From contig UQHH01000022.1 of the NCBI GenBank assembly GCA_900540865.1, forward strand, positions 1-37,761: a stretch of DNA of 37,761 nt, given 5' to 3'. The notes under the pieces are model-generated. The model was not told where the DNA came from. It saw nothing but the letters and a program-made list of their open reading frames with translations, and did no database searches. This DNA comes from an uncultured Oscillospiraceae bacterium. GTDB taxonomy: Bacteria > Bacillota > Clostridia > Oscillospirales > Acutalibacteraceae. A program made the translations under genes and the position numbers. Positions 15,325 to 22,939 of this stretch are shown piece by piece (the stretch's first letter is position 1; every line of letters starts with the position of its first letter).

Positions 15325-16271
15325 ATGTGAATGCGATTACGGCTTCAGGCGTGGATATTGTCCTTTCTGCGCCGCTGAGCCTGTGTATCAACAGGGAGGA
15401 GGACGTGCCGGCCGACGATTTAACGGCGGTTTTTGCGTATACAGCACCGCTCCCCGAGCTTTCGGAAATCAGAGTGACAGACGGGGATGAAATTTTATTT
15501 AGCGGCATCGTGGATGAACAAAGTGTCTTTTGCTCCGCAAACGGAATTGTCCTCAAGATTACCGCAAGAAGCATGGCCGCGCTGCTGCTCGACAACGAGG
15601 CGCAGCCGCAATGCTACGACCGGCCCTGCGCGGACGATATGTTCCGCCGCCATATTCTGCCGCTGGGGATTACGCGGTATTTCTGCGACAGGCAGGAGCG
15701 GCCCGCGCGGTTTGAAATTTTAAAAGGGATGTCGCAATGGCAGGCTTTATCGCTGTTTTGCAGAAGCTGCCTCGACAGTGCGCCGTCCGTAACACCCGAC
15801 GGCTGTGTTATGATGTGTGAACATAAAAAAGCAGAGGCGCCTCTTTGCTTCGGCGGAAGGGAGGGGCTTCCCATAACGGAAGGAATTGTAAAAATAAAAC
15901 GGTATAAGCGTTTGTCCCGGATTTTTGTCAAAACCGGAAATGACCAAGGCTACGATATGATTATGGAGGACAAAGACGCTCAGGAAAGCGGAATCAAAAG
16001 GGAGCGTTTTCTAAACGCTTCAAATCCGCTTTCAGTCCCCGTAAGCCGGGCGGATACGATGCTTGAAAACGGGAGAAAACAGTCGCTTGAAATAGTACTT
16101 ACCTGTCCCGCCAGATTGACCGCGGCGCTGGGGAAGGCCGCGCGGGCTCAGGTGTGCGGCGAAACATACCGCAAGCTTTATGTAAGCGGGCTGCAGTATA
16201 AGCTGCTGACGGGAAAAGAGACAACGACGCTGACGCTCAACCGTATAGAGGAGGGACTGGCATGTGGCTGA
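15321..16271 (+). CDS. Baseplate hub protein (gpD/XkdQ-like)
   Basis: The 316-residue protein has the beta-rich hub fold: ITDG-like strands at the N-terminus (LSEIRVTDGDEILFSGIVDE), a central FEILKGMSQWQALSLFCRSC segment, and a C-terminal domain with LYVSGLQYKLLTGKETTTL. Hub proteins of the gp27/gpD family connect tail tube and spike. It starts with GTG 15321 coupled to the LysM gene, and its end overlaps the spike gene by 10 bases. Residue conservation could not be checked by alignment; order strongly supports the role. Confidence 0.75.
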   Translation: MNVNAITASGVDIVLSAPLSLCINREEDVPADDLTAVFAYTAPLPELSEIRVTDGDEILFSGIVDEQSVFCSANGIVLKITARSMAALLLDNEAQPQCYDRPCADDMFRRHILPLGITRYFCDRQERPARFEILKGMSQWQALSLFCRSCLDSAPSVTPDGCVMMCEHKKAEAPLCFGGREGLPITEGIVKIKRYKRLSRIFVKTGNDQGYDMIMEDKDAQESGIKRERFLNASNPLSVPVSRADTMLENGRKQSLEIVLTCPARLTAALGKAARAQVCGETYRKLYVSGLQYKLLTGKETTTLTLNRIEEGLACG

Positions 16272-16609
16272 TGAAGCAAATGGCTGTAAACAGCGAAGAA
16301 AGGTATAATGCCGCGGATAAGGGAACGGTTGCGCTGTCTGGGGGCGGGAGCGTGAATGTACGGGCGTCTGGCGAGCATATCGGCGTACCGGTTGCCGCGC
16401 CGTATGGAATTGCATACGTACCGCCAGAGGGCGCGGACGCGGTGCTGCTGCCCGCAGCCGGAGGCAGTATTTGTATCGGCTCCGCCGTAAAGGACAAAGG
16501 GCTCGAGGCGGGAGAGATTATGCTCTATTCCGCGGGCGGGGCGGAGCTTATCCTGAAAAACGACGGGACAATCCTTGCAAACGGCAAAGTAATTGCGGGA
16601 GGTGCGTAG
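16262..16609 (+). CDS. Baseplate spike protein (gpV/gp45-like)
   Basis: The 115-residue protein has an OB-like core (GVPVAAPYGIAYVPPEG, VLLPAAGGSICIGSA). A short beta-helix tail follows (EIMLYSAGGAELILKNDGTI), the usual build of membrane-piercing spikes in small contractile systems. It is short for the family, so the spike would be compact. It starts 10 bases before the end of the hub gene and abuts the next gene without a gap. The presence of a spike indicates a contractile-type ancestry of the particle. Confidence 0.75.
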   Translation: MWLMKQMAVNSEERYNAADKGTVALSGGGSVNVRASGEHIGVPVAAPYGIAYVPPEGADAVLLPAAGGSICIGSAVKDKGLEAGEIMLYSAGGAELILKNDGTILANGKVIAGGA

Positions 16610-16957
16610 ATGGACACGGCATTAAGCAGCAGCGGCGACTTTGAGCTTGACGGGCGGGGAATGCCTTACCTGTTAAGCGGGCTTGCCGAAATGATGCAGC
16701 GGGTGAGCCTGTGCCTGAAAATAAAAAAGGGGTGCTTTCCTTACGACAGAGAGCTTGGGAGCGAGCTGCATACACTCAAGGAAAGCACACAGCCGCTGCG
16801 CGACACGGCGGCGCTTTTGGTAAAGGAGGCGGCAGCGCAAATTCCGCAGGTTAAAATATTGGATGTAGAAGCATCGTTTGATGCTGAAAAAAAGCTTGGC
16901 CTCTCTGTTTTATTGGATTTTGGCGGGGAACAGGGCCGTCTGGAGATGAAAATATGA
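16610..16957 (+). CDS. Baseplate wedge protein (gpW/gp25/XkdS-like)
   Basis: The 115-residue protein includes KGCFPYDRELGSELHTL and VKEAAAQIPQVKILDVEAS, which fit the GPW/gp25 wedge family. The invariant ExR/YDxxxGS-type region is recognisable. Wedge proteins are the platform on which sheath polymerisation begins in contractile tails. It begins at ATG 16610 directly after the spike stop (TAG ATG) and overlaps the gpJ start by four bases (ATGA). Confidence 0.8.
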   Translation: MDTALSSSGDFELDGRGMPYLLSGLAEMMQRVSLCLKIKKGCFPYDRELGSELHTLKESTQPLRDTAALLVKEAAAQIPQVKILDVEASFDAEKKLGLSVLLDFGGEQGRLEMKI

Positions 16958-18030
16958 TGGAAACCTATGATGTGATTTTAAAGAGGATGCAGGAGAAATT
17001 CCAGAGCCTGTCGGGGTACAGCGCGGACGACGCTTCAGACATCGGCATCCGCTTAAAGGTTCTTGCGGGTGAAATTTTTTCCATGCAGTCGTATGCCGAT
17101 TGGCTGAAACGCCAGATGTTTGTACAGACGGCGGGCGGAGAACAGCTCGATTATCACGCCGGACAGCGCGGCCTTTCGCGCAAACCGGCGCAGTATGCGC
17201 AGGGAACACTGCTTTTTACGACGGAAAAGGAGGCGGAGACCGACCTGTATATACCACAGGGCTGCGTCTGCTCGACGCAGGGAAAGAACCCGGTTCGCTT
17301 CGTCACGACGCGGGGAGGTACCATCAAAAAGGGAAATAAATCCCTGTACCTTCACGCGCAGGCGGCCGATGCGGGCAGCGGGTCGAACGCGGCGAAGGAC
17401 GCGGTGACGGTAATCGTAACGCCGCCTGCCGGAATCAGCCGGGTGACTAATCCAAGCGCTATGGAAGGCGGTATGGACGCGGAGGACGACGACACGCTGC
17501 GCAGGCGTATTTTGGAGCATATCAGGGACGTACCGAACGGAACAAACCGCGCTTATTACCAGAATGCGGCGGAAAGCTTTGAAGGCGTGTATTCCGCAAA
17601 CGTTGTTCCAAAGGGACGCGGCGCGGGCACGGTGGATATTTACCTTGCGGGAAAGGCGTCTCCCGCGGGGAGCGGGCTGGTTGCGCGCGTACAGGAATAT
17701 ATGGATAAAATGCGCGAGGTAAACGTAGACGTAAAGATACAGGCGGCACAGACGGTTAGCGCCAGCATATATGTTGAGCTTGCGGTACGCGACGGCTACG
17801 ATTTTGATGAAGTAAGCGCGCAGTGCAAGGAGGCGGTAACCAGCTTTTTTGACTCGCTTACCGTCGGGCAGGATGTGCGCCTGTCCAGTGTGGGGGAGGC
17901 GGTCTTTCATGTGCCGGGCGTGTCCTCTTACCGCTTTGACGATTATTACACAAGCGACAGCACAGCGCTGCCAAACCAGCTCTATGTGCTCAAGGATATT
18001 GTTGTAACGCAGTGGGAGGACGGGTCATGA
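16954..18030 (+). CDS. Baseplate J-like wedge protein (gpJ/XkdT)
   Basis: The 358-residue protein has the typical baseplate-J start (YDVILKRMQEKF; DIGIRLKVLAGEIFSM), the AGxGSNAAKDAVT-type turn, EGGMDAEDDDTLRRRILEHI, and ANVVPKGRGAGTVDIYLAG. Members form the baseplate ring around the hub and contact gp25 and gpI. Full length is preserved. The start is an ATGATG pair four bases inside the gpW-like gene. This is the most securely identified tail gene of the cluster. Confidence 0.92.
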   Translation: MMETYDVILKRMQEKFQSLSGYSADDASDIGIRLKVLAGEIFSMQSYADWLKRQMFVQTAGGEQLDYHAGQRGLSRKPAQYAQGTLLFTTEKEAETDLYIPQGCVCSTQGKNPVRFVTTRGGTIKKGNKSLYLHAQAADAGSGSNAAKDAVTVIVTPPAGISRVTNPSAMEGGMDAEDDDTLRRRILEHIRDVPNGTNRAYYQNAAESFEGVYSANVVPKGRGAGTVDIYLAGKASPAGSGLVARVQEYMDKMREVNVDVKIQAAQTVSASIYVELAVRDGYDFDEVSAQCKEAVTSFFDSLTVGQDVRLSSVGEAVFHVPGVSSYRFDDYYTSDSTALPNQLYVLKDIVVTQWEDGS

Positions 18031-18599
18031 GCGCGGCGGAATCTTTAAAAAAACGGCTTTTGCCGCTCGGCGTTTACCCGCTCAGGGAAACGGACGCCGT
18101 CTGGCGGGAGCTGTGTGCTTATGCGGCGGCGCTCGATGCCGTAAATGAAATGCTCGACGAGCTTCTGCGGGAAAGCGTAGTAGAAACGGCGGAGGGCTTT
18201 GGGCTTGAGATGCTGGAGCTCATATCTGGCGCGCCGCGTAAGGAGCTTACGCTGGCACAGAGAAGGGAAATGCTGATTGCGCGGCTGTCGCTTACCTTCG
18301 GTGATTTTACCCTGCCGGGAACACAGCGTGCGCTGTCGGCTCTGGGGCTTAGCGCGCGGATTTTTGAATATCCGCGCCAGATGGCGCTGCATATCGTCTG
18401 CAGCGGGACATACACAAAAACGCAGAGAAAATGGATTGCCGGCCAGGCACAGGCGCTCCTGCCGGCGCATTTGGACTTGATTATGGATTTCCGTACGCTC
18501 GATTGGGCGGCAATCGACCGGAAAAACCTGACGTTTTCCTATATGGATACAAAAAATCTAAGCTGGAAAGCGATTGAAGCCTATGGGGCTGAATTTTAA
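18027..18599 (+). CDS. Tail protein gpI / XkdU-like (DUF2313)
   Basis: The 190-residue protein begins AAESLKKRLLPLGVYPLRE and has LVETAEG-type and LISGAPRKELTLAQRREML segments typical of the YmfQ/XkdU family. These proteins link baseplate J to the tail fibre. It starts at ATG 18027 in an ATGA overlap with gpJ; an in-frame GTG at 18012 is less likely. The fibre gene follows after 17 bases with its own consensus ribosome site. Confidence 0.85.
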   Translation: MSAAESLKKRLLPLGVYPLRETDAVWRELCAYAAALDAVNEMLDELLRESVVETAEGFGLEMLELISGAPRKELTLAQRREMLIARLSLTFGDFTLPGTQRALSALGLSARIFEYPRQMALHIVCSGTYTKTQRKWIAGQAQALLPAHLDLIMDFRTLDWAAIDRKNLTFSYMDTKNLSWKAIEAYGAEF

Positions 18600-18616
18600 G
18601 GAGGGGGACTGAAGGC

Positions 18617-19081
18617 ATGGCATCCAGTGAAAAAAGTGAAAATCTAGGGCTGAATTTATGGCTTGCGTCAGACAGGCCGGTTCGCGCGGATTTTGTAGAG
18701 GACAACCGCATCATCGATGAAGAGGTGGGCGGGCACATGGCAAACGGGGCCATACATGTGACGCAGAGCGAAAAGAATAAAATCACGGCTCCCTACATTG
18801 TAAAAATGTATGCCGGTACCGGCGCTTCGAGCTTTACCTATACGCTCGACTTTGCGCCGGGCTTTGTCCTGGTGTACAAAAAGAACGCGCCGCTTACGCT
18901 CAGCGCAAGCGGGGACACCATCGTAAACGGCGGCTTTGCCGCGCAGACGTACGGCGGCAGCGCGGGAATTTCCCTTTCCGCGAACCAGGTAACGGTAACG
19001 CAGCAAAGCACGGCGTCGCTCGGCGTGCGGTATAACCTGAACGAAAGCGGCGGCCAGTATGTTATAGCCGCCTATAAATAA
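18617..19081 (+). CDS. Short tail-fibre / receptor-binding tip protein
   Basis: The 154-residue protein opens with SENLGLNLWLASDRPVRADF, then VEDNRIIDEE. This is the N-terminal attachment module shared by many fibre proteins of contractile particles in Firmicutes. The C-terminal 100 residues are Gly/Ser/Thr-rich beta structure (TYTLDFAPGFVLVYKK; YGGSAGISLSANQ) and could be a small receptor-binding head. AAGGAGGGGG precedes the start. It is much shorter than usual fibres, and no chaperone gene follows. It is the last gene of the cluster. Confidence 0.8.
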   Translation: MASSEKSENLGLNLWLASDRPVRADFVEDNRIIDEEVGGHMANGAIHVTQSEKNKITAPYIVKMYAGTGASSFTYTLDFAPGFVLVYKKNAPLTLSASGDTIVNGGFAAQTYGGSAGISLSANQVTVTQQSTASLGVRYNLNESGGQYVIAAYK

Positions 19082-19093
19082 AACGGAAAACAA

Positions 19094-19125
19094 AAACGGA
19101 TTCCCAATTGGGAATCCGTTTTTTT
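19094..19125 (+). terminator. Terminator of the phage-like cluster
   Basis: AAACGGATTCCC pairs perfectly with GGGAATCCGTTT around AATT, with seven T following, 12 bases after the last stop. The 180 bases beyond it up to 19310 contain nothing I can support. Confidence 0.93.
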
Positions 19126-19309
19126 ATGATTAATAAAAATGCTATTTCGTATTTCAACACAAAGTAAATAACATAGCCCCGGCTCAATAATCCATGGAAT
19201 ATTGCCCAGCCGACAGAATGCCATGCCGTAAAAGCTGCTTTTAGTTTTTACGATGGCGGCATTGTTTTTGGGGGGCATGAACCTAACGTTCTTAAATTGT
19301 TTTTATGAA

Positions 19310-20104
19310 TCAATAGGGTCTTTTCGGCTGGTCGTCGCCTAAGTCGATGTCGATTTCGGCGGTGTCGTATTTCTGTATTTTGTTCTTCTTCGGCTGATAA
19401 ACGTGCTGCTGTGTATTTTTTGAAGGGGGAGAAGAACCTCCCTTTCCCTTGCCGGCCTTAATTTTCTTCGACCTGTTCACACAGTATACAATCGTCCCAA
19501 TGATACCGGCAAGCGCCGCTGCAATCAGTCCGATGCCGAGAAACAGCATCCAGTGGTTGGAGTTCTCGTCGTCGGCAGATTTGTTGTTTTTGATAAAATT
19601 AAAATCGTTTGCCCCGTCCTGCCCGCTGCTCAGGTCAAGGGCGATTTTCCAGTCGGAGCTGTTGAGCTCGTTGGAATCGACCGTTTTGCTGACATCGTAC
19701 AGGTCGTTGTCTACGCTGGAAACCACACCAGCGCTGCTCATACCGTCGCCGCTGTCCGCCGCGCCGTCGTCGTATGAGCTGTCGTCGTCATAGAACGAAT
19801 AATTGCTTTCATAGCCCCCGAAGTCGTCTGAAGAGGGCGGTATATAATCAGGCTCCGAATAGCTGCTGCTGGGAATTGGCTCATAATCAGAAGAGGACGG
19901 CTCCGGTTCAGGTTCCGGGTCTGGCTGAGGCTCCGGATAGCTGCTGTCGTCCGGTACGGGTTCCGGAATATAGTCGGAATATGACTGGTCGGGTTCTCCG
20001 GCCTCGCTGTCGTCGGACCATACGGCGAACGCTATCATATTTTGGAAACATAGGAACAATACAGAAAGTACAATCAGCGCAGCGCTGCACAGATACTTCT
20101 TCAT
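19310..20104 (-). CDS. Single-pass membrane protein with acidic Pro/Ser-rich exported stalk
   Basis: The 264-residue protein has a signal peptide (1-27) and a long low-complexity region rich in Asp, Ser, Pro and Tyr (30-125, with a PDPEPEPEP run). A short folded-looking part follows (about 130-180), then one transmembrane helix (185-209, WMLFLGIGLIAAALAGIIG) and a basic cytoplasmic tail of about 55 residues. I do not recognise a family. Topology suggests a type I surface protein with a stalk, perhaps a scaffold or sensor at the envelope. GGGGGAAAG precedes ATG 20104, and a promoter lies at 20136-20165. Its relation to the neighbouring phage-like cluster is unknown. Confidence 0.75.
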   Translation of the reverse strand: MKKYLCSAALIVLSVLFLCFQNMIAFAVWSDDSEAGEPDQSYSDYIPEPVPDDSSYPEPQPDPEPEPEPSSSDYEPIPSSSYSEPDYIPPSSDDFGGYESNYSFYDDDSSYDDGAADSGDGMSSAGVVSSVDNDLYDVSKTVDSNELNSSDWKIALDLSSGQDGANDFNFIKNNKSADDENSNHWMLFLGIGLIAAALAGIIGTIVYCVNRSKKIKAGKGKGGSSPPSKNTQQHVYQPKKNKIQKYDTAEIDIDLGDDQPKRPY

Positions 20105-20135
20105 TTGCTTTCCCCCAAAAATTCTAATACAATTT

Positions 20136-20165
20136 ATAATAGCACAATCCGGCAGCGTTTTTCAA
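20136..20165 (-). promoter_or_regulatory. Probable promoter of the stalk membrane protein gene
   Basis: Minus strand: TTGAAA (20160-20165), 18-base spacer ending TGC, TATTAT (20136-20141), so an extended -10. Confidence 0.6.
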
Positions 20166-20253
20166 TACCCGACATGATATTCTTTTCCTTTTTAAAGCGT
20201 ATGCCGCTTAAAAATACAATCTTTTATCCTATAAATGTGCAGATTGGCCACGA

Positions 20254-21519
20254 TTATTCCGCCTCGGGAAGCGCTCCGGCTGTGTTTTCTTTATTTTTGA
20301 GAAAAGGCGGAGCAGGGATAAGAGAGCCCGCAAACGCCGCCGCCAGCAGCCAGACGACGCTTTGTGCCGGGAAGCACAGCATTAAAAGGAGCGCCGCGCA
20401 GACGGGCTTTTTCATCATCATGCCCATTGAGGCGGCAGTGACGACGCAGACCGAGAAAACCGGGGAGACAGGCAGCAAAAGCGAAAGCCCGTAGCCCAGG
20501 CACACGCCTGAAAAGATTGCGGGGAAGAAATGGCCGCCCTTCCAGCCGGTTTTTATACAGAGGTTTGTAATAAACATCTTTACAACCGCGGCGGCGATTA
20601 AAATTCCGGCAGAGTAAGAACCATAGGTGTCAATCAGCCGGGCCATCTGCTCTTCACCGGAAAACATCGTCAGCGGCAACAGGATTCCGCAGACGGACAG
20701 CGCAAGCCCGCCCAAAAGCCCCTTTAATACGGGGAAACGCGCAAGCGGCCTGACAATCAGCGCGCTTAAACGTTCGAACGCAAAGAATAAAAGGCCCAAA
20801 AGCGCGCCCGCCGCCGCAAGGATTACCGCAAAAAAGCAGTCCTGTGAAGAGATAGCGAGCTTTTCAAAGCGCGGCATGGACAGGCCGCCGCCGAAAAAGC
20901 CCGAGAGCAGTTCAAATACGCCCACTCCCGCAAGGATTGCGACAAAATATGTAATCAGCTTTTTCGATTTTGGAAATGGGGCGGCTTCCTCGTCGCCGCT
21001 TTGCTCAATCGGCATCATAAAACCGAACAGCGGCGCGCGGAAGATGACGCTTAAGGCCGCGCTGACCCCGATGTTTGTAAGGTCACGGAGATTTCTGCCC
21101 GCATAGCGGAACCGGTCGCCAGCCCAATAGCAAAGCCCTACGACCACGCCGGTAAGCCCCGCTTCGGGACCGATGCTTCCGCCGAATATAAGCGGCAGCA
21201 CAGCCATTGCTAGGACGATGGGGATATTGTGGTAAGGGTATCGCTTTTCCCTTTTTACCTTTGCCATTACCTCGTTAAGTTCCTCCGGATAATCCCCGAA
21301 AAACCTGTGGAGCAGGCCGATAACAAGGCCGCCGAGCAGGCAGAGCGCAATGGTATAGCAGGCGCTTGGAATGGGAATTGCCTGCGGGATAACCTCCCAA
21401 AGCAGTGCAATACCAAGCTGCATGACCTTTAAAAACGCCCAAATGATGATGGAGAATACGCCGCCTACCGCAGCGGCGAACAGAAGGAACAAAAGCTGGT
21501 TGTTTGTCTTTGCTTTCAT
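20254..21519 (-). CDS. ClC-family chloride channel/transporter protein
   Basis: The 421-residue protein has about ten to twelve hydrophobic segments and recognisable ClC signatures. FGGSIGPEAGLTG (about 112-124) corresponds to the GREGP selectivity element, and WKGGHFFPAIFSG (about 324-336) to the GxFxP element. In the first motif the usual gating glutamate position (GRE-G-P) is Ile (GSI-G-P), with a Glu after the Pro instead. Coupled proton transport is therefore doubtful and channel-like behaviour possible. GAGGTGG precedes ATG 21519, with an extended -10 promoter upstream. The adapter at 21663 lies between it and the next gene. Confidence 0.88.
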   Translation of the reverse strand: MKAKTNNQLLFLLFAAAVGGVFSIIIWAFLKVMQLGIALLWEVIPQAIPIPSACYTIALCLLGGLVIGLLHRFFGDYPEELNEVMAKVKREKRYPYHNIPIVLAMAVLPLIFGGSIGPEAGLTGVVVGLCYWAGDRFRYAGRNLRDLTNIGVSAALSVIFRAPLFGFMMPIEQSGDEEAAPFPKSKKLITYFVAILAGVGVFELLSGFFGGGLSMPRFEKLAISSQDCFFAVILAAAGALLGLLFFAFERLSALIVRPLARFPVLKGLLGGLALSVCGILLPLTMFSGEEQMARLIDTYGSYSAGILIAAAVVKMFITNLCIKTGWKGGHFFPAIFSGVCLGYGLSLLLPVSPVFSVCVVTAASMGMMMKKPVCAALLLMLCFPAQSVVWLLAAAFAGSLIPAPPFLKNKENTAGALPEAE

Positions 21520-21551
21520 AAGCCTGCCACCTCAAACCCTGTAATAAGGAA

Positions 21552-21557
21552 ATTATA
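21552..21557 (-). promoter_or_regulatory. Extended -10 box of the ClC gene
   Basis: The minus strand reads TGCTATAAT, a TGN-extended consensus -10. No clear -35 was found. Confidence 0.5.
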
Positions 21558-21622
21558 GCATAAAACCACAGCGGATGATTCCTGAATTTAAAAACATTCG
21601 TATTTTTACGCAGAAACCAATA

Positions 21623-21653
21623 AAAAAACAGGCGGGATTCCCGCCTGTTTTTT
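21623..21653. terminator. Bidirectional terminator downstream of the lipoprotein gene
   Basis: AAAAAACAGGCGGG pairs perfectly with CCCGCCTGTTTTTT around ATT. It would end the minus-strand lipoprotein transcript, but the adapter at 21663-21680 lies between gene and terminator, so the linkage is not certain. Confidence 0.85.
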
Positions 21654-21662
21654 ATATAAGCC

Positions 21663-21680
21663 CTGTCTCTTATACACATC
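21663..21680. other. Residual Nextera/Tn5 mosaic-end adapter sequence
   Basis: CTGTCTCTTATACACATC is identical to 18 of the 19 bases of the Tn5 mosaic end used in tagmentation libraries; the 19th (T) is C here. It translates to the well-known contaminant peptides MCIRD (minus strand) and VSYTH (plus strand). There is no transposase, no partner end and no target duplication, so a biological Tn5 is very unlikely. It marks an untrimmed read end or chimeric join in the assembly. Confidence 0.93.
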
Positions 21681-21682
21681 CT

Positions 21683-22795
21683 TTACTGGTTCATATACTC
21701 CTTGAACATGGAGGGCTGGTATTTGTTGACGACCGCCTCGTTCTTTTCGCATTTGTAGTCCTTTGCCTGCGCTTCCATGTCGTCCTGGAATTCTTCAAAC
21801 TTCATTTTTCTCAGGACATTGGTGCGCTGTGTGTCGTCGAAAACATTTTCGGCGGCTTTATTGATGTCGCCCTTGTAGACGAGGTAGAGCACCGCGGTGG
21901 TGTCCTTGCCGACCTGGATAACGGTTGCCTTGCCGTTGTCTAAATCTTTAATCGCCTTTTTCAGCTCGTCGCCGATGGAAGAATCGTCGAGTACCTCGGT
22001 ATTCTTGACCGCCGTGCTTTCCTCAAGCCCCTGGTCCTTTACAAATATTTTGTCGATTTCGTCGAAGGTATTCTTTCCGTCGTTGATGAGCTTTGCGTAA
22101 TCGTCAAAATCGGCCTTTGCCTTTTTGATTTCCTCATCGCTCAAAGCAACGGACGTCGTGCCGGTAGAGGAATCGCTGCTTTCCTCTGATTTATAAAGAT
22201 TCAGCGGCAGATAAGCGTAGTCGGTGTAGTTTTTGATAAAAAAGTCCTTGATATCGTCGTCCGGGACGGCCTTTTCGCCGCCGATTCCGTAAATGGACTT
22301 GAAGATGGCGTTGTACCTTGCGGCAAAAAGGTATTCCGCGTTGTAGAAGGAATCCTTTGAAATACCCATTTTCTCATAGGTCGTGCCGTAGTAGCTCCAC
22401 ATGGTGTCCGCGTTCGACTGCGCGGCGGTTTCCTCTTCTTCCGTAAGCTTGAGCTTTCTCTGTGCAAACAGCCTGTTCGTGTTCAGCAGGTTTTTGCAGG
22501 CGAGGTCGGCTTCACGCAGGATATAATCCTGGGCGTTAATTTCCTTGTCGTCCTGGTCCTTGATTTTCTGTGTCAGGACGTCGACGCTCTCTGTGGAGCT
22601 CGAAGACGAATTTGCGCTGCTCACCTGGGACGCGGCATAGCTGTAGCCGCCCGACATATAGTAGATATAGGTTCCCGGGGACAGCGTGTTCAGGTCGTCC
22701 TTATAAGACCATGACTCGTCGGCACAGCCTGTTGCGACTGCGGCGAACATGCCCATTGCCAGAGCCAGGGCAAGTATCTTTTTTGAAGTTTTCAT
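21683..22795 (-). CDS. Foldase-like (SurA/PrsA-type) secreted lipoprotein
   Basis: The 370-residue protein starts with a lipoprotein signal ending AAVATGC, with C24 as the likely lipidated residue. It is predominantly helical, with a SurA_N-like region (about 75-180). A segment NGKATVIQVGKDTTAVLYLVYKGD near 285-310 resembles the last strands of a parvulin domain. The parvulin catalytic histidines and GGDLG motif are not evident, so it may be a chaperone without isomerase activity. It follows mfd by about 140 bases but has its own promoter. PrsA-like genes next to mfd occur in clostridia. The stop codon lies only two bases from the adapter, so the extreme C-terminus deserves checking. Confidence 0.75.
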   Translation of the reverse strand: MKTSKKILALALAMGMFAAVATGCADESWSYKDDLNTLSPGTYIYYMSGGYSYAASQVSSANSSSSSTESVDVLTQKIKDQDDKEINAQDYILREADLACKNLLNTNRLFAQRKLKLTEEEETAAQSNADTMWSYYGTTYEKMGISKDSFYNAEYLFAARYNAIFKSIYGIGGEKAVPDDDIKDFFIKNYTDYAYLPLNLYKSEESSDSSTGTTSVALSDEEIKKAKADFDDYAKLINDGKNTFDEIDKIFVKDQGLEESTAVKNTEVLDDSSIGDELKKAIKDLDNGKATVIQVGKDTTAVLYLVYKGDINKAAENVFDDTQRTNVLRKMKFEEFQDDMEAQAKDYKCEKNEAVVNKYQPSMFKEYMNQ

Positions 22796-22837
22796 TTTCT
22801 AATACTCATTCCTTTCGTTTGATACAAAGCGTAAATT

Positions 22838-22866
22838 ATTATACACGTTTCCGCAAAATTTGTCTA
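22838..22866 (-). promoter_or_regulatory. Promoter of the foldase-like lipoprotein gene
   Basis: Minus strand: TAGACA (22861-22866), 17-base spacer, TATAAT (22838-22843). Confidence 0.75.
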
Positions 22867-22939
22867 TATCAAAAGAAATAATTTAACAAATTTACAAATT
22901 AAAATTCCCTGAAAGAACAAACTGGACATGTTCCGGCTG

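Larger units (their letters stand above)
7755..19081 (+). mobile_element. Compact PBSX/xkd-like phage-particle cluster lacking sheath, tape measure, integration, replication and lysis genes
   Basis: Seventeen genes lie on one strand, most with ATGA/GTGA or short overlaps. The order is terS, terL, portal, protease, small capsid protein, major capsid, two connectors, a tail-like protein, a 51-residue protein, LysM protein, gpD-like hub, gpV spike, gpW/gp25, gpJ, gpI and fibre tip. The block is bounded by control elements at 7617-7739 and a terminator at 19094-19125. No integrase, repressor, replication, holin or endolysin gene and no att-like repeat were recognised. It could be a domesticated particle (gene-transfer-agent- or PBSX-like) or a degraded prophage. 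All frames are intact, which favours maintenance by selection. Confidence 0.8.

Noticed and set aside
19130..19309. Small minus-strand frame 19072-19278
   Set aside because: It overlaps the cluster terminator, lacks a ribosome site and resembles no family; the stretch looks like plain intergenic DNA.
21663..21680. Tn5-like insertion end
   Set aside because: Identical to the hyperactive mosaic end used in library kits, single copy, no transposase or target duplication; treated as adapter contamination.
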